Notes under the pieces: generated by a model
Seen by the model: only the letters and a program-made list of their open reading frames with translations
Database searches by the model: none
What the model was told of the DNA's origin: nothing
Made by a program: the position numbers and the translations under genes
Assembly: GCF_949987535.1 (NCBI RefSeq)
Contig: NC_080079.1
Location: 8,808,001-8,872,000, forward strand
From: Balaenoptera acutorostrata
Taxonomy: Eukaryota > Chordata > Mammalia > Artiodactyla > Balaenopteridae
Reading direction: 5' to 3'
DNA length: 64,000 nucleotides
In this document: positions 32,959 through 44,385 of the stretch, in pieces
Position numbering within the stretch: the stretch's first letter is position 1
How the letters are laid out: every line of letters starts with the position of its first letter

Positions 32959-34034
32959 TGTCTGAAAGTGAGAGGATGGAAAAAATTATTCCATGCAAAT
33001 AGAAATGAAAAGAAAGCCAGGTAGCAATACTTAGACAAAACAGACTTTAAAACAAAGACTAAAACAAGAGACAAAGAAGGGCACTACATAATGATAAAAG
33101 AATCAATCCAACAGGAGGGCATAACAATTGTAAATAGCTATGCACCCAACATAGGAGCACCTAAATATATAAAGCAAATATTAATAGACAGAAAGGGAGA
33201 AATTGACAGTGATACAATAATAGTAAGGGACTTTAACACCCCGCTTACGTCAATGGGTAGATCATCCAAACAGAAGATCAATAAGGAAACTTTGGCCTTA
33301 AGCATTTTAGATCAGATGAATTTAATAGATATATACAGAGCCAATGGATCAACAAAGAAATCCAAGAGGAAATCAAAAAATACCTTGAGACAAATGAAAA
33401 AACCATGTTCCAAAATCTATGGGATGTAGTAAAAGCAGTTCTAAGAGAGAAGTTTATAGTGATACAGGCCTACCTCAGGAAACAAGAAAAACCTCAAACA
33501 ATCTAACCTTACACCTAAAGGAACTAGAAAAAGAAGAACAAACAAAACCCAAAGTTAGTAGAAGGAAGGAAATAATAAAAATCAGAGCAGAAATAAATGA
33601 AATAGAGACTTAAAAAACAATAGAAAAGATCAATAAAACTAAGAGCTAATTCTTTGAAAAGATAAACAAAACTGACAAACTTTTAACCAGACTCATCAAG
33701 GAAAAAAGAGAAAGGGCCCAAATAGATAAAATCAGAAATGAAAGAAGAGAAACTGGTGGTCACTGGAGGGGAGAGCGCTGGGATTGGGCAGAATAGATGA
33801 AGGGGATTAAGACGTACAAACTTCCAGTTACAAAATAAATAAGTCATGAGGATGTAACACACGGCATAAGGAATATAGTCAATATTATTGTAATAACTTT
33901 GTATGATGACAGATGGTTGGTTACTAGACTTAGCGTGGTGATCAATTTGTAATGTATATAAATGTCAAAGCACCACATTGTACACCTAAAACTAATATAA
34001 TATTGTATGCCAACTATACTTCAATTAAACAATG

Positions 34035-34870
34035 ACCGTTTACACAAGGTCCTAAGTCTATTCACATTGTTAATTGGCTTACCTTTGCAAAATTATAATC
34101 TTTTAGCAAAAAAGATAGTTAATGACTACAGAAGCCAGATCGCCACAACTATTGGCCGTATTCAGAATTGTCCAGAGACCCCCAGCCCCAAATTTTGCCC
34201 CTCGATTACCATCCTGGTCTTGCAACACTTGGAGCATGGGCTGTTAGCAAGTGTGATGGCAGTGGGAGGTATGGGTGAACCTCAGGTATACAAAAGTTTC
34301 TCTGACTCACACTCTCCCCAAGATTAAGATGTCTTGCTTATCTTTTGTACCTTAGAGACAGATAGAAACAAGTCTTTCCAAACTGGGAGCAAGGAATGCC
34401 TGGATTCTCTTAACCTGTCGTTGAGGCCTAAATAGAGGTCATATCTGGAAAGTCTTGGCACATAGTAAATTCTCAACCAATCGTGGTTGAGACGATTATG
34501 ACTGAGTTAGGACAATTCTGATGACAATGAAAGTAATACAGGCTCTAATCCTCACAGAGGGGAGGGGGCTTTGACAGGTGCATGCAGGTGAAGAGCAGGA
34601 GGCAAAACTCTAGGCAGGGTTCACCTGGCATTGCTCCTCCACACAAGCAATGGGCTGGCCGTGCTGGGTGCTAGGTGCTGCGCCCATGACGCAGGAAGCG
34701 TCAAAGCTAAGGGTGATTTGCAAGTTCACTGGCCCAGTTCCTGGGCCCAACTTCTAGGAAGCAGGCACTTGGTAAACATAAGAGATGCTCCACTTTCCCA
34801 CCACTCCAGAGAATGGGAAAGAGAACTCACATGCGGACATGGACACATGACCTAACACTTCACCATTTCC
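34035..34870. other. Mostly unique sequence
   Basis: A weak MIR-like 3' phrase (GGCACATAGTAAATTCTCAA) occurs near 34450-34510. Otherwise nothing is recognised. Confidence 0.45.
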
Positions 34871-35025
34871 AAAGAGCCTGGCTCACAACCACCTGACAGC
34901 AGCAAGGCACATCATTGTCACCAGTCCCCAAGAGGTGAAGGGACTTGCTCAAGTCCCACAGCTCGCAAGAGGGCTGAGATGCAAATTCAAAATCCCAGGT
35001 TCCTTTCACCACACAGCACAGAATA
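34870..35025 (-). repeat. MIR SINE, antisense
   Basis: CCCAAGAGGTGAAGGGACTT, GCTCAAGTCCCACAGCTCGC and GATGCAAATTCAAAATCCCAG form the reverse complement of the MIR core. Confidence 0.55.
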
Positions 35026-35555
35026 GGTTGCCTTTAAAATTGAGGTTATTCTTGCTATTTGATGAGTATTTTTTTATAGAATGAGGAACAGACTGATTCA
35101 GTTCAAGCAGTGGGAATAATGATCGAGTCATCTGAGGGCCACTGAGAAAGCAGCTGGAGGCCCACCTGCTTCTCACAACCAGTTAGGAGTGAGTACCTAG
35201 GAAAACCCGAGAGTAAGAACCAGAATTCCAAAAAGCAAAGTGGAGACAGTGAGTCTGGTGAGAGGACAGACCTGTTCTTGTTAGCACCTTCTGAAGTGAC
35301 CCAAGTGCTCGTTCAGCAGAGTAAATGGGAAAATGTGGAAATGTCCTTACATAAGCAGTGTTCATCAAGGGCCTCCCTGGGCTCAGAAGTGTGAAGGGCA
35401 CTAGGGTTACCTGAGCCCCCCCCACCCAGAAACATGGACAAAGGATGTCGTCAGAACAAAGGTGTTGGGAAACACGTGCTGCGGTAGAGGCCCAAGGGGG
35501 GTGGTAGGGATATGATAGCTATATGACTATAACTACTGCTAACAACACCAAAACA
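35025..35555. other. Unique sequence, nothing recognised
   Basis: No repeat or exon recognised. Confidence 0.45.
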
Positions 35556-35705
35556 AATGATAATACTTAGATCTACAAGGTGCTTGCTGTGATTGTGCCC
35601 ATTTTACGGATGAGGAAAAGCATGCCCTGCTGAGTTTCCAAAGCTGGGACCTGGAGGAGCCAGGGATCAATCCAGGGCCCCATCCTTCACCTCTGTGAGC
35701 CTGGA
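35555..35705 (-). repeat. MIR SINE, antisense
   Basis: GTGCCCATTTTACGGATGAG, AGTTTCCAAAGCTGGGACC and GGATCAATCCAGGGCCCCAT follow a diverged antisense MIR. Confidence 0.5.
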
Positions 35706-36140
35706 TCCCAACAATGGCTTAGGAAATGGCTGAGAACACAGACAGCATGGACCCTTCCCACAGTCTCTCTGTTCCTAAGGCTCCCATCTCCCCAACCTGA
35801 GGGCTACTTGAAGTTCCAGAGCCTCGAGGGGCCTTCCGCCTTGAGCCCTACCTTCCCCCGGATAACCCGGCACTGTTTCCGTCAGCAGCACAGGTCTCCC
35901 ACTGAAGGCTTGGCCCTTCCCACAACCAAAAAGGCTCACCCCAGCCCCCTGGAGTGTTGTCAGCCCCTGACTTAGCCTCCTCAGGTCTCTCTGAGAAGCA
36001 AATGCCCCCCCCCCCGCCACGTGCCTCCCCCTTCTGTCTCCCCGCCCCAGCTCCGCATGGCGTGCTATCCATCTCCAGGTACAGGCTCTTCAGCTGTGCG
36101 TTTTCAATGGTGCCACGCACAGCGGGCCTGTAGCCACTGA
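35705..36140. other. Unique sequence with poly-C run
   Basis: GC-rich sequence with an uninterrupted run of eleven C at 36005-36015. No repeat family or exon recognised. Confidence 0.5.
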
Positions 36141-36300
36141 TCCCCACATGTTATTCTTTGCCTTCATCTTGTTAGCATAATGTGCAGCTTCATTAACCAG
36201 CCAGATGAATCATTTAGTAATTGGAGCTACTGAATTTAATTTTCCACTTTCTATTTTTTATAATAAAACAAGTCATAATTTGCCCACAGGTCAAGGAAGG
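36140..36300. other. Candidate conserved non-coding block
   Basis: Repeat-free: TGTTAGCATAATGTGCAGC, TTCATTAACCAGCCAGATG, ATTTAGTAATTGGAGCTAC and AATAAAACAAGTCATAATTT. TAAT/ATTA-rich and without coding signal. The call rests on composition only. Confidence 0.35.
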
Positions 36301-37130
36301 CTCCAAGTTGCTGTTTTGAGTCAAGGTTAGGCCAAGAGTACAAAACGGCAAGGCAGGGATGGAGTTTATCCCTCTCACTGATCCTGCCACAGTTGTTGGA
36401 GTTTCTCAGGCACTAGACCCAACTGGGTCACTTTCCCAGTTCTACAGAGAATGAAACTCAGGACCTGAACGAGAATTCATTTTTCTTTTTACCATGAGAT
36501 ATAACCATGATGGTAGCATTGCTAATAGGTCAGCGTGAAGAATAGGAGTAGCTCATAGAATACAATGCGCAAAGTTATCAAGGAGACGTCATGGAATCAA
36601 TTAGATGTAGAAGTATAAGAAAATCCATTTGTCTTGCAAAGATTTTCTCCCAAGAACTCTACTCCCCCTGCAGTCAAGTGACCTGGATTGATAATATACA
36701 CCTGCCTTCTCACTACCCTGTTACTGAAAAACATGAACCCCAATGATGAACCCAGTACTCGAATATCAACATCGGAAGGAAGGCTAATTAGCGTGAACCC
36801 CACCCTCCTTCCTACATAACTGAAATGCACCCGTTGAAGGCTCCTTGTAATTTGACTACCGAGTGCCTCATCCCTGATTAAAGCCTGGCTGCAAACTAGA
36901 ATGCAGTTAATTTATTGTAAGTTTTATTAGGTATATAAAAGGGAGCAGGAATGACTAGCCTTTCGTTGCTCGAGATACATTTCATCCATGACTCAGAGCA
37001 GATTCCTTGCAGATTAAGCTTGTTAATTTCCCACCCCGCCAACATTCTTCTCCGCATTGCTGAAGCAGAAGCCACAGGCTCTTGTCTGAAATGGACGGGA
37101 TGAAAAGGGCTGGGCACCCCACTCCCACCC
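36300..37130. other. Unique sequence, part possibly conserved
   Basis: No repeat is recognised. The 36890-37130 part (GCAGTTAATTTATTGTAAG, GATTAAGCTTGTTAATTTCC) has the same TAAT-rich look as the block that follows and may be its upstream edge. Confidence 0.4.
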
Positions 37131-37690
37131 CCCGGACAACAGTTACATTAACCACTTTGTCCTTTTAATTCATCTAATTACAAGCGGGGAGAAAGCTGCT
37201 GCCTCAGAGGCTCCGCTCCTCCTGCCAGAGCGCGAAGCTGCTGGGCCATTGCTTGGGGCTTTTTGTTGTCTTATTAGGGGTGCTTTTGTTCAGAGAGATG
37301 GTTAAAGCCATTTTCAGCAGCCAGCGAGATGAAGCAGTTTCAATAAGGATACAATGTACTTGTTTAAATTACCTTTCAAAATGCTCAAAACCATTAAGGG
37401 GGAGGTGCTGCAAATAAAAGTTGGATTTTTTGTTATAATGTTTTACCCTAATAACAGCTTTTATTTTATTATAATCCATTAGTTGACAATATTATTCTAT
37501 AGATTATTAGGCAGCAATTTTGTTATTTTATCACACTTTCAGCACTCACTCACCGGGCCAGGATCCACAAATCTCAGTATAATATGCTTTCAATTTTGTT
37601 AAAATCTCTATTTAACTGGTTTGGCTGCGGAACATCTTGGCAAATGTGTTTTTAATTTCGTTCTAATTAACTTGACAGTTGACGGAACTC
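37130..37690. promoter_or_regulatory. Candidate conserved enhancer-like block
   Basis: The most enhancer-like stretch in the window: about 560 bp without repeats and rich in homeodomain cores. Examples are TTTTAATTCATCTAATTAC, CTAATAACAGCTTTTATTT, TTATAATCCATTAGTTGAC, TATAGATTATTAGGCAGC and TTCTAATTAACTTGACAG. A CATTTTCAGCAGCCAGCG region and CAATAAGGATACAATGTACT lie between. Target gene unknown because no gene is in the window. Confidence 0.45.
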
Positions 37691-39055
37691 GAAGGTGGCG
37701 TGATGGTGTCCCCTTTTTCTAGGGTCCCTGCAGCTCCGTTCCTGGGGTCCATTTTTTTTCTCTCTCTGGTCCTAACAAGCAAGATGTCAGAGATAACACC
37801 CAGGAGAAGGGTCTTTCGTCTCTGTCAAAAGTACATGCAATTTTTTAAAAACCAATTTAAAAAATCTGGCTTTCTTCTTCATCTATAAAAAGGAGGTCAC
37901 TGGTTCTGAGGGGTTCTCAAAAATGGCTTGTTCCTATAGGTGTGGCTCCTGAAAGATGAAATGAAGGCAAAGCAAGTGAGAAGGGAGGGATTTTGTTGCC
38001 CAAATAGGAAGCCAGCTCTTTCTGAATAGATGTTATGAAAGAGAAGCCATGTTCCTTCTATGTCACCCATACTTAGTGGGGAAACAGCCTTAAATGCTCT
38101 GCTTTTGGGGGGTCAGCCCTGGGAATAGCAGCTTTAAGACAACTTACCCTTGCTTTTTAAACAATTCCAAATTTTCTCTCTTCCGGGGAATTTTGCCCCG
38201 GCAACCACTCTCAAGATACCATCTGCCACTTTGCTTCCAGAATCCTGCAGCATCTCAGAACCAGGCTTCTCCCTGACCCCGAGCAGTGCCAGCAGGGATG
38301 CAAGTGACCACAAAATAACAACTAGTTGGTTTTTTTCTGAACAAGTAATGCCTTCCTGACAGAGAGGTAAAGCGAATCTCTGTAAAGAGAATCCAATCTT
38401 CTCTATGACTTTTCTTATACAAAGAGATGAGGGCATCCAGGAGTCTGCATGGAAACCTTAAGATGATTTGAGGCCAGGTTCTTGAGTGAATATTCACAAT
38501 TTGTAGTGAGTCTGCAGTGCAGTTTCTCCCATCACTTAGGTGCATCTTCTGCGCCTCTCTCTCTCTCTCTCTCCTTCCCTACCTTTCTCAGATGTTATGA
38601 ATTTTGCCCCTAACTGGAAATTCCCCGATTCTACATTTGTAGCACTCGTTATGCTTCTGTTCAATTATTAAGGATGTCAGTCCTACCAGGACCCTCAGAG
38701 ATGAATCACTACAACATCCTCATAACATTAATGACAAAAATTCATGGCAGCAGGGACTTGGGACTCAACCCCATCCAGCCAGCAAGGAGCAGACTGAGGC
38801 TGCACGAGTCTTCTGCCACCCGGTCCCTGCTCTTCCCTGAGCATTTTCTTGGAGAAGGTCCCAGGGCCTGTCAAAAAGAAAAATCAGTGTGGTTCTTTTT
38901 CTAGTCTTTAAACCTGAATTTTGACTTTCCATTTTTATTTAAAACAAGGATGTTGCTACACAATTTTTTGGTATAAGCCATTAGATGAAAACAAAGCATT
39001 TGGTGTGCATGTTTTTAAATGGTGCTATGTTTCAAGCAAACAAAACATGAATGTC
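37690..39055. other. Unique sequence, nothing recognised
   Basis: A short CT repeat lies at 38556-38573. No other repeat family or exon recognised. Confidence 0.5.
38556..38573. repeat. (CT)n microsatellite
   Basis: Nine CT units. Confidence 0.85.
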
Positions 39056-39057
39056 TA

Positions 39058-39248
39058 GACCAGTGATTTTCAAGCAGGAGCTATTTTCTTCCCCAGAGGA
39101 CATTTGGCAATGTCTGGGGATATTTTTGGTTGTCACGATGAGGGGTGTGCTCCCAGCATCTAGTGGGTTGAAGCCAGGGGTGTGGCTAAACTTCCTACAA
39201 TGTACAGGACAACCCCCTGACCACCACAATCTAGCCCTCAAACCCTGC
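39058..39248 (+). mobile_element. MER5A-like hAT DNA transposon remnant
   Basis: The order CCAGTGATTTTCAAGCAGGA, GAGGACATTTGGCAATGTCT, GGTTGTCACGATGAGGGGTG, CCAGCATCTAGTGGGTTGAA and CCTACAATGTACAGGACAAC is that of MER5A, a non-autonomous hAT-Charlie element. It carries no transposase. Confidence 0.85.
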
Positions 39249-39249
39249 C

Positions 39250-39400
39250 TCAGCTTACCCTCAGGGGGCTTACGTCTTACTCACAAGAGGAGAGAAGGAC
39301 TAACTTGCAAGGGAGAATGGGCTGGGTCATGTCACCAATGCCTGGAGAGCAGTTTGCGTTTTACCCACTTTCCCTGCCTCTGCTACAGAGTGTTAATAAC
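39250..39400. other. Unique sequence
   Basis: Nothing recognised. Confidence 0.4.
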
Positions 39401-39540
39401 TGAGCCAATTTCCCTTGGCCTGTTTCCTCTTCTATTCAGTGGGGGCATAACGGGGTCATAGTGAGATAACCTATGCAAAGCAGCTAGCCAGCAACGAGCA
39501 CACAGTGGGCAGTCCATGAATTAGAATCTGATGATGACGA
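39400..39540 (+). repeat. MIR SINE fragment
   Basis: GTTTCCTCTTCTATTCAGTG, CATAGTGAGATAACCTATGC and AGCACACAGTGGGCAGTCCA follow the 3' half of MIR. Confidence 0.45.
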
Positions 39541-40270
39541 GTTGGCTGGGGTGGCGAAGGTGTGAGTCTCATGACCCAGCAGCTTTTTTTTTTTTTAGGA
39601 CAGCAAGAATATGTCCATTCAAATTCTCTAGGAATCTCCTGCAATTGTCCCAGTATGGGAAGAAGTTCACAGATCTGTGAGAATCTGGCGGGGAGAGGCA
39701 GAGAAGGAGCCAGAGAAGAGAAGGATGAGAAAAGAAGATACAGGTTGTCCGGGTCCGTGTGCCGCCTCCCTGCTCCACGTGGCCCCCCACCCAGCGAGGC
39801 GTCAACAAAGGCTTTGACGGGAACCAGTCCAGGAAACGCAAGGGGTGATTTCTGCTTCCTGCTGCCGGAATCTGGCCCATAACCCTGAGCAATGACTCCG
39901 CTCCAACAACTTTGGGCTAGTTCGGAAACACGAGCTCATGCTTCTTCCCGAGCCCCACGTGGTGAACCCTGTCGCTAGGTGTAGAAAGCCACCACTGTCT
40001 GAAACCACATTTTCTGATCAGAATATTAGTTTGCACCCTTAAATATCTGTTGGGCTGTTAAAGTGCTCAGTTCCCAATACTCCTCCCCCTCATTTTATTT
40101 GCATTACTTCTATGGATTCACTGCAAGGGCGGGGCCTAAGTGCAAGAATCACCTGAGAAAGACATTTCATGAAAAACTTCTTTCTCGAATTAATGCCAAA
40201 GAGAAGTAAAATGTTCTTCCGCTACTTTGTCTCTAAAACTGCTCTCTGGCTTGTGAACATCTGTCAAGAA
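39540..40270. other. Unique sequence, nothing recognised
   Basis: A short poly-T run lies near 39585-39596. No repeat or exon recognised. Confidence 0.45.
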
Positions 40271-40985
40271 TATATATTTCCCGGGCTCCAAATTGCCCAG
40301 ATTTTAACAGCCAGTTTAGTTAAGCCACTAGAGTTTAACTAACACGCTGCCTATGAAATGGAAACAGTACCAGAATGAAAGGACGTTGGAGCTGTTCGCG
40401 AAGGCATTTCGCTCCTTCCAGATGGATGGTCGGAGTTTTGGGTGTTTCTCCTCCCAGTATGGCCTCACAGGTGGAGCCTTACACACTGAAAGACGGCCCC
40501 CATCTTACCAGGCCAAAATTAAGTTTTGCTGGGGACACTATAGCAGGGCATGTGTTTGACCATCGAGCACCACATGTGGCCATCAGAAAGAAAAGAAAAA
40601 TCAATAGGGTTTCATTAAAACAGCAGGCAATCAGGGCCCAGCCCTGGCTTAATTACAGTTTCAGTAGCATTTGCTTTAATTGGAAAGAATAAAAGAAGTG
40701 AAGTGGAGTGAATGAAGAAATTAGCATATCTATCACTGTTGTCACATTGTACCGTGGCCTTAAAACACTGTGCGCGCCATATCTCTGAAGCTGTGCCGAG
40801 CATTGAAAAAAAATCTGGAATGGCAATTAGCAAACCTCAGACTCCATCTTTGTGAAATTCTAATTAAAGTCTTTTATAATCTTTGGGAGGTATTTTTTAA
40901 AATCTGCTAGATACACTTTGCAACAACTGTTAATTATGCCAACGTGGCATGGTCCAGGCCAGAACTGCAGTCATCTTGTGCCGTA
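40270..40985. promoter_or_regulatory. Candidate conserved enhancer-like block
   Basis: A repeat-free stretch with CTGGCTTAATTACAGTTTCA (including TAATTACAG at 40650-40658, the half-site of the 27.37 kb dyad), GCTTTAATTGGAAAG, AATTAGCATATCTATC, GAAATTCTAATTAAAGTC and CTGTTAATTATGCC. Motif content resembles the 37.1 and 44.75 kb blocks. Enhancer function is inference. Confidence 0.4.
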
Positions 40986-42950
40986 TATTCAAGGCGGTTC
41001 TGAGCCAGCTCAGGCAGCCCAGAAAAGTCGCAGAGCCTGCTTGCTGCTGAGACGGTGGGTCCCAAGGGCAGCTTCTGACAACTGGAATTTTTTCTGCTTA
41101 CTGGACTTCCCAATAGTCACCGACACAGGAAATGTCAAAGCTTCGAGATCCTTAGGTATGGAATAGCCTAAGCCCCATCCCACCTCCTTTTTATGGATAG
41201 GGAAACTGAGGCCCATGGTCCCCAGACTAGGATAGAGTACAGCAAGGACTTTTTCCCAGTCCTGTTTTTTTGGCAAATTCCAGTCTACTCTGTCATAATA
41301 TTTCATCTGGTGGCATCTCAGGAAAACCTTTCCCATTGAAAGAAAATATTGTCATAAGGGATCAAATTTCATTCACTAGAAGTCAAATATTTCCTATAAC
41401 CCAGGTAATATTTTCACATGCCCCAAAGTAGTATATTACATTTCATACAAAGAGCCTCCTCCTTTGGCATGGTTAATGCATACAAATCAGTCTATGACTC
41501 TGAGTTCGGTTAGGATGTGGCCAAGGAAAGTTTTTCAAGATCACGTCCTCTGTGGAAGGAACAGAGGTATGTACTAGAGATGTACTATACCTTCCCATTG
41601 GCTTGGATTCTGGAAAAAAAGCTCAAATGCATGATAATCCCAAGAATCTCATGGAGGTCACAGAAATGGCTCATAATAAGAGCTCCATTTTGTGAGATCC
41701 TCTTTTGTGCTGACTCGTCACGTGGTGGTTCTATTATCCCCACTTTGAAGATGAAAAGACTGAGGCACAAAGGAGTTACGTGCCCAAGGTCAAATAAGCC
41801 ACGAGCTGGGCTTTAAACTCCAATTCGCTTCCAAAGGGCTTCTTCCACCAGCTACCCGGCCCTCCCAAGGCAAAGGACCAATTCCAGAGTCGAAAACGAG
41901 AGAAGGCCTGTGCATCCCGCACTATGAATCCATTCTCCTCCTGACAGAGCCCTGGCCAGGTGGAGGCCCAGGAAGCCTTGCCGATGAGGCCCCAGGCGAG
42001 GCTGGGTCCTTCTGGACGTTTACCCCGACCAAGGCCTTCCTCCCAGCCCACTGAGGACGGCACTGCTCTTTGGTGACAAGCCCTCAGAACAGTAGCTCAT
42101 TGTGCAGCAGGAGAGGTGCCGCGTGGCCAGGGTGCAGGGCCACCTCTGAGGTCAGAGGGAAGTGGCCGGGGGACAGTAGCGAGACCTCCATGCAGAAAAT
42201 TACAGGGAGGAAACCATTCATGGTCCCTTCACAAAGTGGTCATCAAGAAGCGTGTGACTGGCTTCTCGCTGGAGCATGGCGAGGCCCTGTCCTGGGTCAG
42301 TCCTCGGGGCAACTCCACAGGGCCTCACGGCGTCCCCACCGCAGTGGGCGTGACTTGAGCACAGGAAGCTCTTAGTCTCCTTCAGCCCTCATTGCCCAGG
42401 AGGGGCCGAGAAATGTGTTTCACACAAAGGCATGTCAGAACACCCAGATAAAAGGGTGACGAGGGGCCAGCCAGAGGCAGAGGCCTCTGGTCACCCGAGC
42501 CCAGCTTGGCTCAGTACCTGGAGTGCCCGGGAACAAGAGGCTCTCTGACTCACCTGTCTCCAGCATCAGACACCTTCTGGCGCTGTTTGGAGCTCTTGCT
42601 CCCGGCTCAGGGGCAGGCATGTCGCTGCCCCCAGAGGTAGCTGTGGGAGGGACCAAAAGGTTTCGCCCCGCTCTCCAAAAACGAGAAAGAGGCCGCTCCC
42701 CCAGCCGCGTGGAACCCCTGCTGGCCTGGCATCTGGGCATCCTGGTGAGGACCATGGGGACCCAGGTCGTGTGAGCCACAGAGAAGTAGCAGATAGAGCC
42801 CTGGTCCCACGAGGATCCCACAGCCCACTCTCAGGTACACATCGCAGGAAGAGGCGCAGGGCTGGACACTTCCCGAGTGACCACCATGCCCAGGCACGCC
42901 CATCCTTGGTCCCCTTTTGTCCTCATGACTCTTGGAGGTCGGGGAGAAAG
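40985..42950. other. Mostly unique sequence with MIR-like pieces
   Basis: Antisense MIR-like phrases occur at 41150-41240 (ATAGGGAAACTGAGGCCCAT) and 41700-41870. The 41880-42900 part is GC-rich with many overlapping open frames on both strands but no domain or exon that I recognise. Confidence 0.5.
41700..41870 (-). repeat. MIR SINE, antisense
   Basis: TATTATCCCCACTTTGAAGA, GACTGAGGCACAAAGGAGTT, GTGCCCAAGGTCAAATAAGC form the reverse complement of MIR. Confidence 0.55.
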
Positions 42951-43085
42951 CCTGGTTTCTCTCTGCAGGACCTGGAGCAAGCCACCTCTATTCTGGGCCT
43001 CAGTTTCCTCATCTGTATGATGCACCCAGCCCGCTCCGTGACATCCTCTGTGTCTGTGACCTGAGGCACGTAGTAGCCCTGTCAC
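42950..43085 (+). repeat. MIR SINE fragment
   Basis: GGAGCAAGCCACCTCTATTC, GGCCTCAGTTTCCTCATCTG and TATGATGCACCC are the MIR core in sense orientation. Confidence 0.5.
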
Positions 43086-43123
43086 CTCAGTGATCAGGGC
43101 TCAGACCAGGGAGGGCCTCAAAT

Positions 43124-43134
43124 AAGAAAGAAAG

Positions 43135-43165
<31 letters not shown>

Positions 43166-43262
43166 GGAGGGAGGGAGGGATGGAGGGAGGAAGGAAGGAA
43201 GGGAGAAAGAAAGAGAGAAAGAGAAAGGAAGGAAGGAAAGAAGGAAGGAAGGAAGGAAGGAA
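43124..43262. repeat. Long purine tract (GAAA/GGAA/GGGA)n
   Basis: 139 bases that are all purine on + except one T at 43181. It grades from GAAA units through GA and GGGA to GGAA units. Such mirror-like purine tracts can form triplex DNA and are usually length-variable. Whether it regulates anything is unknown. Confidence 0.96.
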
Positions 43263-43264
43263 TT

Positions 43265-43430
43265 CACCACAAGTCACTGAAGACTAATATGGTTTCCTGG
43301 GAGCCAGGGGTGGGGGGCACTTAGAAACGAGGGCCACACGAGCAGAGGCAGACATCCCCAACCCCACGAGGGACCATCCAGAGCCAAGAGGCGTCATCGT
43401 AGCAACAGTGGTGACCGCAGCGGACGGGCA
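43265..43430. other. Unique sequence
   Basis: Nothing recognised. Confidence 0.4.
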
Positions 43431-43760
43431 GCACTCTGAGAGCCCCTGCTCTGGGCGGGGCATTGTTCTGACTCCCTACGTTCGTTCATGAACTACCAGA
43501 CCCCACCTCCCTCCTGTTCATGAACTATGGGGACCCTGCCTCCATCCTGCACTGCCGTCAGGAGGTGGGGACCACAGTTAGCCCCCTCTGCAGACGAGGC
43601 CTCGGAGGTGGAGGTGAGGCACTGAAGGGGCCACGGTGGGTCAGCAGCTGAGCCACAGCCCAGCAGCTGGGCCCAGAGCCCGACTCTCAATCCCACTCCG
43701 TTAGTGTCCACGCCACCACTTCTCCCACCAGCCCCACACGCGCCTTCAGCATCCTGGCCA
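43430..43760 (-). repeat. MIR SINE, antisense, diverged
   Basis: GAGAGCCCCTGCTCTGGGCG, GGGGACCACAGTTAGCCCCC, GCAGCTGAGCCACAGCCCAG and GCCCGACTCTCAATCCCACTC fit an antisense MIR. A short direct duplication of GTTCATGAACTA with flanking sequence (about 43483-43530) lies inside. Confidence 0.45.
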
Positions 43761-43944
43761 GGAATCAGCTGACACCTTGATGCGAAAAACAAAAGGTCAA
43801 GGAACTGAAGGCTAGTCCCTCTATGAGGACGGAAATGGCCCCAGTGCAGCCTGCCCTTGGCCCCATGTTCACCTCAGTGTTGCTCTGTTTTGTTTTTTCT
43901 AAGAGAACAAAGGCACAAAGGCCCAGCTCTGCAAAGGCACTCTT

Positions 43945-44160
43945 GCTAAGTGGTTAGGCCCACCGCCTTTGGAATCAGTTACTAGTCTGAGTTCAGATCC
44001 CAGCCCGACAGCGTCATAGGATCCCAGGCAACTGACTTCACCCTGGGGTCCCACAGGTTCCTCACCTGGAAGGCAGGATCAGAGGTATTCACCTGCCAGG
44101 GCCGGCTGCAAGATTCAGTGAAAGAACGCGTGTGCAGTGCTCACGATGGGGCCACGGAGA
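43945..44160 (+). repeat. MIR SINE
   Basis: GCTAAGTGGTTAGGCCCACC head, GAGTTCAGATCCCAGCCCGA, GATCCCAGGCAACTGACTTC, GTTCCTCACCTGGAAGGCAG and GATTCAGTGAAAGAACGCG. Confidence 0.6.
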
Positions 44161-44269
44161 CTCGGGGTGCTGCCATCTCTCTTAGCCTTGGGCGCCCCGT
44201 GGCAGCACCCAGAGTGCCTGGCAGAGCAGAGGGTCCCACATGGGGCAAAAGAAACACTGTGGTCCCCAA

Positions 44270-44385
44270 TCGAGGCCTGCGGTAAGCATCCTAGCCCTGC
44301 CACCGCATGACCTGGTCAAGTCCCTTCCTCCGTGGGCCTTCTGGAAATCTGCTTCCCATCTGCAAAAGGTGGAGCCTGAAAAAGA
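44270..44385 (+). repeat. MIR SINE fragment
   Basis: GCCCTGCCACCGCATGACCT, GGTCAAGTCCCTTCCTCC and CTTCCCATCTGCAAAAGG match the MIR core. Confidence 0.5.

Larger units (their letters stand above)
30915..34033 (+). mobile_element. LINE-1, internally deleted, with nested SINE
   Basis: The 5' end is retained: GGATCAAGATGGCTGAGTAGG is the usual L1 5' UTR start. A broken ORF1 region follows (about 31250-31985, with GGCCCAGAAGAAGAGAGAG and TTTTCAGCAGAAAATTTTCA). ORF2 begins near 32815 and its endonuclease part is readable around 33091-33340, where the residue before DFNT is R instead of the usual G. At about 33342 the sequence jumps to the region after the endonuclease, and at about 33751 to the 3' UTR, so most of the reverse transcriptase is missing. 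The 3' end is near CTTCAATTAAACAATG. It cannot mobilise itself. Confidence 0.92.
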
